From contig DNCN01000182.1 in assembly GCA_003485015.1 (NCBI GenBank), positions 1-10,400 on the forward strand: a stretch of 10,400 nt of DNA, written 5' to 3'. The translations under genes and the position numbers were made by a program. The stretch comes from a bacterium (GTDB lineage: Bacteria > UBA9089). The notes under the pieces were generated by a model. That model made no database searches. It worked only from the letters and a program-made list of their open reading frames with translations, and was not told the origin of the DNA. Shown piece after piece: positions 5,053-10,400 of the stretch (position 1 is its first letter; the number at the start of each line of letters is the position of its first letter).

Positions 5053-7512
5053 ATGAGTAGAGACGTCCATGGAGAGGTAATTATTCCTGTCTACATTGAA
5101 GACGAGATGAAGAGTTCGTATCTCGACTACGCCATGAGTGTGATCGTGGGTCGGGCATTACCCAACGTCCGGGATGGACTAAAGCCTGTTCATCGACGAA
5201 TCCTTTATGCCATGAGCGAGATGGGGCTTGATCCTGATAAGCCTTATCGTAAGTCGGCCCGAGTGGTGGGTGAGGTTTTAGGGAAATACCACCCTCACGG
5301 TGATGCAGCGGTTTACGAGAGTATGGTCCGGATGGCCCAGGATTTCTCGCTCCGATACCCCCTCATTGATGGACAGGGAAACTTCGGTTCGGTAGACGGA
5401 GATGCGCCAGCAGCCATGCGCTATACCGAGGTGCGATTAGCTCCTATCTCCATAGAGCTTCTTTCGGATTTGAAGGCAGAGACGGTAAAATTTGCTCCCA
5501 ACTTTGATGAAACAGTGGAAGAACCCACTATCCTCCCATGCGCCCTCCCCAATCTTTTAGTCAATGGTTCCTCAGGGATAGCCGTTGGTATGGCGACCAA
5601 CATCCCACCTCATAATCTGGTCGAGGTGGTTGATGGGGTGCTTGGTCTGATTGATAATCCTAACCTTGAGATAGAGGATCTATTGGATCTAATCCCGGGA
5701 CCCGACTTTCCCACCGGTGGAATCATCCTTGGAAGAGAAGGGATTAAAGAGACCTATCTTACCGGCAAAGGAAGGATTGTGCTTCGGGGTCGGGCAGACA
5801 TAGAGAACCAGAAGTCAGGTCGCGTAACTATCATCATCAAGGAGATACCTTATCAGATCAATAAATCCGATCTTCTCCGAAAGATTGCTGAATTGGTACA
5901 AGAGAGGAAGGTATCTGGGATTGCTCATCTACGTGATGAGTCTGACCGTGACGGCATGAGAATAGTCGTTGAATTGAAGAAAGACGAAAGGCCACATGTT
6001 ATTCTCAATCAACTCTATAAACACACCCAGCTTCAAACTACCTTTGCCGCAATCATGCTTGTTTTGGTAGATGGAGTTCCTCGGACTTTGAACTTGAAAG
6101 AGCTTTTGGTCCATTATTTAGAGCATCGCAAGGAGATCGTCCGGCGCAGAACCCAATATCAACTTAAGGTGGCCGAGGAGCGCTGCCATATCTTGGAAGG
6201 CCTGAAGATAGCTATTGCCCATCTCGATGAGGTAATTAAACTTATCCGCGCCTCAGCCACACCTGCTGAGGCTAAAAAGGGCCTTGTAGAAGTCTTTGGG
6301 CTTTCAGAGCGTCAAGCTCAAGCTATCTTAGATATGACCCTCGCTCGGTTGACCAAACTTGAACACCAGAAGGTAGAAGAAGAGTATCTAGGACTTATTA
6401 AAGAGATTGCCAATCTAAAATCTATTCTAGCTAGTGAAAAGAGGCTTCTTTCTATCATAAAAGAGGAGCTTTTGGTTTTAAAGGAGCGGTATGGGGATTC
6501 ACGCCGGACTCAGATTGTTGAAGAGGCCGGAGAGGTCAGAGTTGAGGATATGATTAAAGAGGAGGATGTAGTGGTGACCATCTCCCGGATTGGTTATATC
6601 AAGCGGATACCTATCTCTGCCTACCATCAACAGCGGAGGGGTGGCCAAGGGGTGATCGGCGTGGAAATGAAAGAGGAAGATATAGTGGAACATATCTTTA
6701 TTGGCTCCACCCATTCTTACATTCTCTTCTTTACCAATCAGGGTCGGATCCATGGATTGAAGGCTTATCAGATACCTGAAGGGGGAAGGCTCTCCAGGGG
6801 TAAAGCCCTAACCAATTTCTTAGAGCTGGGCTCGGGTGAGACGGTTGCTGCGGTTATTTCAATAAGTAGCTTTGATGTGGATGGTTATTTGTTCATGGCT
6901 ACAAAGAGAGGGGTGGTGAAAAAGACTCATCTTTCCGCTTATACCAATCTACGTAGTGGAGGGATCATTGCTCTTAGTATTGATCCAGAAGATGAGCTTA
7001 TTGGGGTACTCTTGACTAGAGGAAAAGATGATGTGATTCTTGCTACCAAATTCGGTCGAGCTCTTCGGTTTAGCGAAATGAGGGTTCGACCAATGGGTCG
7101 GGTGGCGCGGGGGGTCAAAGGAATTCGGCTCCTTAAAGACGACGAGGTTGTAGGAATGGCCTTGGTTAAAGAGGGGCTTTCTCTGCTCACCGTAACAAGG
7201 AATGGCTATGGCAAGCGGACCGAGGTTACAAAATATCCTCTTCACAATCGCGGTGGTCAGGGTGTAATCGATATCAAGGTCACCCAGCGAAATGGAGAGG
7301 TTGTAGCTGTTTTGGAGGTAGACCAAAAAGATGAGGTAGTGATGATTACTGAAGCTGGAATTATCATTCGCACCCCAACCAAAAGCATCTCTTTGGTCGG
7401 AAGGAATACCCAGGGTGTGCGAGTAATCAAATTGAAGCAGGGTGATCAGTTGGTCGGGTGTGTCCCTTTAATAGGAGAACCCCAAGAGGTAAATACGAAG
7501 GTTAACTGTTAA
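5053..7512 (+). CDS. gyrA: DNA gyrase subunit A
   Basis: GyrA cuts and rejoins DNA and, with GyrB in an A2B2 complex, introduces negative supercoils. The 819-residue protein is full length. The breakage-reunion domain (about 1-500) has Tyr124, the active-site tyrosine, in AAMRYTEVRL after Arg123. The C-terminal wrapping pinwheel (about 505-805) contains the GyrA box QRRGGQG (527-533), which identifies gyrase rather than topoisomerase IV, and a related RGGQGVI later. The quinolone region reads HPHGDAAVYESMVRMAQ: Ala85 at the E. coli Ser83 position and Glu89 at the Asp87 position. The tail is short and not acidic. The start has AAGGAG and GAAGGA sites upstream of the ATG. It follows the GGDEF-like gene by 128 bp, possibly in one transcript, and ends 41 bp from the end of oppositely directed gyrB. 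Confidence 0.98.
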   Translation: MSRDVHGEVIIPVYIEDEMKSSYLDYAMSVIVGRALPNVRDGLKPVHRRILYAMSEMGLDPDKPYRKSARVVGEVLGKYHPHGDAAVYESMVRMAQDFSLRYPLIDGQGNFGSVDGDAPAAMRYTEVRLAPISIELLSDLKAETVKFAPNFDETVEEPTILPCALPNLLVNGSSGIAVGMATNIPPHNLVEVVDGVLGLIDNPNLEIEDLLDLIPGPDFPTGGIILGREGIKETYLTGKGRIVLRGRADIENQKSGRVTIIIKEIPYQINKSDLLRKIAELVQERKVSGIAHLRDESDRDGMRIVVELKKDERPHVILNQLYKHTQLQTTFAAIMLVLVDGVPRTLNLKELLVHYLEHRKEIVRRRTQYQLKVAEERCHILEGLKIAIAHLDEVIKLIRASATPAEAKKGLVEVFGLSERQAQAILDMTLARLTKLEHQKVEEEYLGLIKEIANLKSILASEKRLLSIIKEELLVLKERYGDSRRTQIVEEAGEVRVEDMIKEEDVVVTISRIGYIKRIPISAYHQQRRGGQGVIGVEMKEEDIVEHIFIGSTHSYILFFTNQGRIHGLKAYQIPEGGRLSRGKALTNFLELGSGETVAAVISISSFDVDGYLFMATKRGVVKKTHLSAYTNLRSGGIIALSIDPEDELIGVLLTRGKDDVILATKFGRALRFSEMRVRPMGRVARGVKGIRLLKDDEVVGMALVKEGLSLLTVTRNGYGKRTEVTKYPLHNRGGQGVIDIKVTQRNGEVVAVLEVDQKDEVVMITEAGIIIRTPTKSISLVGRNTQGVRVIKLKQGDQLVGCVPLIGEPQEVNTKVNC

Positions 7513-7531
7513 CCTTTTTGAGGTTTTCTTT
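7498..7531 (+). terminator. gyrA terminator overlapping the stop codon
   Basis: The palindrome AAGGTTAACTGTTAACCTT (7498-7516) spans the last codons and TAA stop of gyrA and runs into TTTTTG. A second, alternative hairpin, AACCT (7511-7515) with AGGTT (7521-7525), leads into TTCTTTTTTTAT. The two share the AACCT segment and cannot form together. Either would end gyrA transcripts. Neither has a T-tract on the minus strand, so gyrB is not clearly served. Both stems are AT-rich and modest in stability. Confidence 0.6.
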
Positions 7532-7553
7532 TTTTATATATTTTTATATATAC
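7532..7553. repeat. AT-only tandem repeat between gyrA and gyrB
   Basis: TTTTTATATA occurs twice in direct succession (7531-7550), in the gap between the two converging gyrase genes. The stretch is pure A/T over about 20 bp and would melt easily. It may be a by-product of terminator sequence on both sides. Confidence 0.5.
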
Positions 7554-9452
7554 TTAAACATCAAGGTTCTTCACCTCATTGGCGTGAGAGAAGATAAAAT
7601 GGCGGCGGTGTTCGATCTTTTCGCCCATCAACATAGTGAAGACCTCTTCTGCTTCGACCACATCTTCTAAGGTGACCACAGACATTACCCTCTTCTTTGG
7701 ATCCATGGTTGTCTCCCAAAGCTGCTCCGAATTCATCTCACCAAGACCCTTGTATCGTTGAATACTTATTTTCTTCTCGCCCATCCTTGAAAGGGTGGAC
7801 TTTAATTCATCTTCAGAGTACGCATACACTTCTTCTTTTCCCCTTCTAATACAATAGAGGGGTGGTCGGGCGACGTAAATACGATTCTCTTTAATTAAAG
7901 GTTGCATATAACGGAAAAAGAAGGTAAGCAATAAGGTTCGGATGTGGGAGCCATCAACATCAGCATCGGTCATAATAATAATCTTCCCGTATCTTATCTT
8001 TTTGATGTTAAAGTCTTCCTCTACACCTGTTCCCAAAACCATGATAATTGATCTGATCTCTTCATTAGAGAGGACTTTATCTATGCGGGTCTTCTCGACA
8101 TTTAAAATCTTTCCGCGTAAAGGAAGAATGGCTTGGAAGTGTCTGTCTCGTCCTTGCTTTGCTGAACCACCAGCTGAGTCTCCCTCGACCAAGTAGAGCT
8201 CTGAGTGCTCTGAATTTCGTTCTTCACAATCGGCCAATTTACCGGGAAGAGGATCATTCTCTAGGGCGGACTTACGCCGAGTTAGCTCTTTGGCCTTTTT
8301 AGCTGCTTCCCGGGCACGGGCAGCCAAAATAGACTTTTCTATGATTGGTTTAGTGGTTTTAGGGTTCTCTTCAAAAAATTGATTTAAGCCTTCTATGGTT
8401 ACAGATTCAACTATTCCTTTAAGTTCACTATTACCAAGTTTTGTTTTTGTTTGTCCTTCAAATTGAGGCTCGGGGAGTTTGATACTAATGATAGCTGTTA
8501 ATCCTTCCCTGGTATCCTCCCCCGAGAGAGAGATCTCCTCTTTTTTAGTAGGTCTATTTTTGCGGATATAGTCATTAATAGCTCTGGTTAAGCCAGATTT
8601 AAACCCAATAAGGTGTGTTCCGCCTTCTTGGGTGTTGACAGTGTTAGCAAAGGAGAAGATGTTCTCTTTATAACCATCGTTATATTGAAGGGCGATCTCT
8701 ACCTCAATATCTCCTCGTTTATTAAAAAGATAGATGGGTTCTTCATGGATAACATCTCTGTTTTTATTTATATCCTTAATAAAAGAGGTGATCCCGCCTT
8801 TGTATTCAAAAAAATGCCTTTTGTTGGTAGTCTCATCTTGAATCTCTATCACTAACCCTTTGTTTAAAAAAGCAATCTCGCGGAGTCTTTGAGAGATATA
8901 ATCAAAAGAGAGTTCGGTCTTTTTGAAGATCTCTTTATCGGGTTTAAATCTTATCTTGGTTCCTCTTTTTCTATCTCCACTAATTTGTTTGAGGTCTTCT
9001 AATGGTTTACCTCGGCTGTACTTCTGATAGTAAACCAACCCCTCTCTTGTTGTTTCTACCTCTAAGAACTCAGAGAGGGCATTAACTACTGAGAGACCAA
9101 CGCCATGGAGTCCACCAGAGATAATATATGACTTTGAGTCGAATTTACCACCAGCATGAAGTTTGGTCATAACTACTTCTATTGCTGGTCTTTTATGAAT
9201 AGGGTGTGGCTCGACAGGGATTCCCCGACCATCATCTGTGATAGAAATATATCCTCCTTTTTCAAGAACCACTTCTATTTTTTTGCATTCACCAGCCAAA
9301 GCCTCATCTACAGCGTTATCTACTATCTCATAAACCAAGTGATGAAGCCCCCTAGTGTCTGTATCACCAATATACATACTAGGGCGTTTCCTTACCCCAT
9401 CTAGTCCTTCTAAAACTTGAATATTATTGGCAGTATATTCACTTTGGGCCAT
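7554..9452 (-). CDS. gyrB: DNA gyrase subunit B
   Basis: GyrB supplies ATPase-driven strand capture to gyrase. The 632 residues match the short bacterial form without the insert of E. coli GyrB. The GHKL ATPase domain has catalytic Glu42 and Asn46 in EIVDNAVDEA, DDGRGIPV (73-80) and the lid GGLHGVG (113-119); QTKTKLGN (334-341) holds the phosphate-sensing lysine. The TOPRIM domain has Glu424 in EGDSAGGSA, PLRGKILNVEK (444-454) and Asp496, Asp498 and Asp500 in MTDADVDGSHIR. QRYKGLGEMN (565-574) marks the C-terminal domain. Arg136 occupies the position tied to coumarin sensitivity in E. coli. The ATG lies 14 bases inside the end of remB with a weak AGGGA site, so translation is probably coupled. 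Its orientation opposite to gyrA is unusual. ParE is unlikely given the dnaN context. Confidence 0.97.
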   Translation of the reverse strand: MAQSEYTANNIQVLEGLDGVRKRPSMYIGDTDTRGLHHLVYEIVDNAVDEALAGECKKIEVVLEKGGYISITDDGRGIPVEPHPIHKRPAIEVVMTKLHAGGKFDSKSYIISGGLHGVGLSVVNALSEFLEVETTREGLVYYQKYSRGKPLEDLKQISGDRKRGTKIRFKPDKEIFKKTELSFDYISQRLREIAFLNKGLVIEIQDETTNKRHFFEYKGGITSFIKDINKNRDVIHEEPIYLFNKRGDIEVEIALQYNDGYKENIFSFANTVNTQEGGTHLIGFKSGLTRAINDYIRKNRPTKKEEISLSGEDTREGLTAIISIKLPEPQFEGQTKTKLGNSELKGIVESVTIEGLNQFFEENPKTTKPIIEKSILAARAREAAKKAKELTRRKSALENDPLPGKLADCEERNSEHSELYLVEGDSAGGSAKQGRDRHFQAILPLRGKILNVEKTRIDKVLSNEEIRSIIMVLGTGVEEDFNIKKIRYGKIIIMTDADVDGSHIRTLLLTFFFRYMQPLIKENRIYVARPPLYCIRRGKEEVYAYSEDELKSTLSRMGEKKISIQRYKGLGEMNSEQLWETTMDPKKRVMSVVTLEDVVEAEEVFTMLMGEKIEHRRHFIFSHANEVKNLDV

Positions 9453-9693
9453 AAAAATATCCCTTTTTAAAGCGTTTTTTTAATGTTGAGATTTGGATGG
9501 GAGAAAAAATTATATCTTTTTTTGAGGTTAAGATAATAGATTTTGGAGGGTTTTTGTCTATTCGTCTAATATTCTTCTTTTTTTTGTTTAAAAACTCTCT
9601 TGTGATTCCAGATACCCCAATGGTTTTAATGTTTAAAATAGCCTCAATTGAATCTATAGAAATCACAATTTGGGAACCAATATGAAGAAACAT
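9439..9693 (-). CDS. remB: DUF370 protein, RemB/YaaB-like
   Basis: This small 84-residue protein resembles RemB (YaaB) of Bacillus, a DUF370 relative of the matrix regulator RemA, which binds DNA as a ring-like oligomer. The beginning MFLHIGSQIVIS, the middle NPPKSIILTS (48-57) and the late motif FSPIQISTLKKR (63-74) match the family pattern (MYIHLG, PKSIVVT, YSPxSSxTLKKR). Position supports this: in Bacillus the gene also lies directly upstream of gyrB. The start has AGGAAG five bases before the ATG. It overlaps the end of dciA by 50 bases and the start of gyrB by 14 bases. A basic tail (FKKGYFYGPK) extends beyond the usual end. The actual function here is unknown; the regulatory role is known only from Bacillus. 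Composition is very AT-rich, with A-runs in NKKKKN. Confidence 0.83.
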   Translation of the reverse strand: MFLHIGSQIVISIDSIEAILNIKTIGVSGITREFLNKKKKNIRRIDKNPPKSIILTSKKDIIFSPIQISTLKKRFKKGYFYGPK

Positions 9694-10006
9694 CTCTACT
9701 TCCTATTTTTAGATAGATATCTTTAATGACATTTTTGCCAATTATTTGATTTATCTTTTTTTTTATACCCTTTTTTTGGAGGTTGAGTTCATTGTTCCAT
9801 GTAGGGCTATCTACCTCAACAACAAGCATCTTTTTTTGAAGAGAAAGTGGCTTTGTATGTTTATTGATCTCTTCACCAACTACATCTTTCCATACCTGAA
9901 AGATCATCTCTTTTTCAATCTGATGTTCAAGGCCCAAATTTTTTATAGTTCTCTCTAAAATAGACCCTATCTTCTCAAAATCTCTTTTTTTGTTTTTTTT
10001 AATCAT
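9644..10006 (-). CDS. dciA: DUF721 protein, DciA-like (possible helicase-loading factor)
   Basis: The 120-residue protein carries the DUF721 pattern: an N-terminal helix with IGSILERTIKNLGLE (13-27), then VWKDVVGEEINKHTKPLSLQ, of which VWKDVVGEEI and NKHTKP are the key blocks, then LVVEVDSPTWNNELN (61-75) and a final short strand before IGSR. In other bacteria DciA helps load the replicative helicase DnaB, and the gene often lies near dnaN, recF and gyrB. A role in replication initiation is therefore inferred, not shown. The ATG overlaps the dnaN stop by eight bases and has no clear Shine-Dalgarno site, suggesting coupling to dnaN. The last 16 residues (105-120) are encoded within the remB start region and fall after the conserved domain. 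The 5' end holds two A-runs in MIKKNKK. Confidence 0.82.
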   Translation of the reverse strand: MIKKNKKRDFEKIGSILERTIKNLGLEHQIEKEMIFQVWKDVVGEEINKHTKPLSLQKKMLVVEVDSPTWNNELNLQKKGIKKKINQIIGKNVIKDIYLKIGSRDVSSYWFPNCDFYRFN

Positions 10007-10400
10007 TACATTTTTTTGGCATAATTACATTTGTTTGGTTGTTATCTAAAGTCTTTAATACCACAGGATCGTCTGGGTTACCAAAAGATGCGATAATCTC
10101 TTCTTCTTCTATGTTTATTAAGGCTTCAATGAGATATTTAGGGTTAAAACTAATTTTTGTTTTAATTCCCTGGTAAGCAATTTTTATCTCTTCCTTAGCC
10201 TCACCTATCTCTGGAGAATTAGCGGTAATAAGAAGAGAGTTTTTGTTAAGATGAATATCAACAATATTGTTTTTATCTAAAGTTACAATTGCTACCCTTC
10301 GAGTAGCGTCTAAAAATTCCTTCTTTTTTAATTTTATATTATTTTTCTCTTTAGGGATCATTAAATTATAATCAGGAAATTTTCCAATAATCAATTTAGA
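9999..10400 (-). CDS. dnaN: DNA polymerase III beta subunit (sliding clamp), C-terminal part
   Basis: DnaN is the ring-shaped clamp that tethers the replicative polymerase to DNA. Only the last third, roughly 133 residues covering the third clamp domain, is in the window; the start lies beyond the right edge. LIIGKFPDYNLMIP matches the family block RLIEGKFPDYxxVIP, and it is followed by EFLDATRRVAIV, the late block ISFNPKYLIEAL, and an end NVIMPKK. The usual hydrophobic end VxMPM is slightly altered and five residues longer (KKCND). The reading frame is open through 10400, so an apparent TTG start at 10394 is internal. It overlaps dciA by eight bases. recF, often directly downstream, is missing here. 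Very A/T-rich codon use matches the next two genes. Confidence 0.95.
   Translation of the reverse strand, partial: SKLIIGKFPDYNLMIPKEKNNIKLKKKEFLDATRRVAIVTLDKNNIVDIHLNKNSLLITANSPEIGEAKEEIKIAYQGIKTKISFNPKYLIEALINIEEEEIIASFGNPDDPVVLKTLDNNQTNVIMPKKCND

Noticed and set aside
7531..7552. Replication origin or DNA-unwinding element in the AT-only repeat
   Set aside because: It is only about 20 bp long with no DnaA-box-like sequences beside it, and it lies between two gene ends.
9985..10001. Programmed frameshift at the A-runs at the start of dciA
   Set aside because: Both runs lie in an AT-rich gene and the frame is intact through them; no alternative product with family similarity is seen.
10392..10394. 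TTG as a start codon for a short clamp-like protein
   Set aside because: The frame stays open to the window edge and the DnaN family block begins before it, so the gene is cut by the window, not short.

Overview
The window looks like a bacterial chromosome segment holding core metabolic and replication genes. It falls into two blocks that face each other. I cannot name the organism. The gene string dnaN, dciA (DUF721), remB (DUF370), gyrB recalls the origin-proximal order of Firmicutes and some deep-branching uncultured phyla. Promoters and Shine-Dalgarno sites are ordinary bacterial ones, and the AT-rich right end suggests a moderately AT-rich genome. No transposase, phage gene, CRISPR array, tRNA or rRNA is visible.

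Left block (1-4272, all minus strand): ilvB, ilvN, ilvC and the start of leuA form a branched-chain amino acid operon read leftward. IlvB and IlvN make acetolactate, IlvC reduces and isomerises it, and LeuA diverts 2-ketoisovalerate to leucine. The operon starts at a near-consensus promoter only about 20 nt before the ilvB start, so ilvB has no room for a long leader or attenuator. A 221-bp gap between ilvC and leuA holds several inverted repeats. One is a hairpin plus T-tract that only makes sense as a terminator for a plus-strand transcript. The IlvC cofactor loop lacks the usual NADPH phosphate-binding residues and carries Glu, which suggests NADH preference.

Middle (4273-7512, plus strand): back to back with the ilvB promoter is a second good promoter. 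Its predicted transcription start falls on the ATG of a 180-residue protein with a degenerate GGDEF fold and no catalytic residues (SSRYL in place of GGDEF). A dispersed-repeat-like inverted repeat follows, then full-length gyrA.

Right block (7554-10400, minus strand): the end of dnaN, then dciA, remB and gyrB, each overlapping the next gene. recF, which often follows dnaN, is absent at this position. gyrB runs tail to tail into gyrA with a 41-bp AT-rich gap, unlike the common gyrB-gyrA tandem. If oriC lies beyond the right end, as dnaN suggests, the minus-strand genes are co-directional with replication, while the GGDEF-like gene and gyrA are head-on.

No clearly new multi-gene system is present. 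The items most worth checking are the IlvC cofactor loop, the leaderless degenerate GGDEF gene, the structured ilvC-leuA gap, and the convergent gyrase genes.
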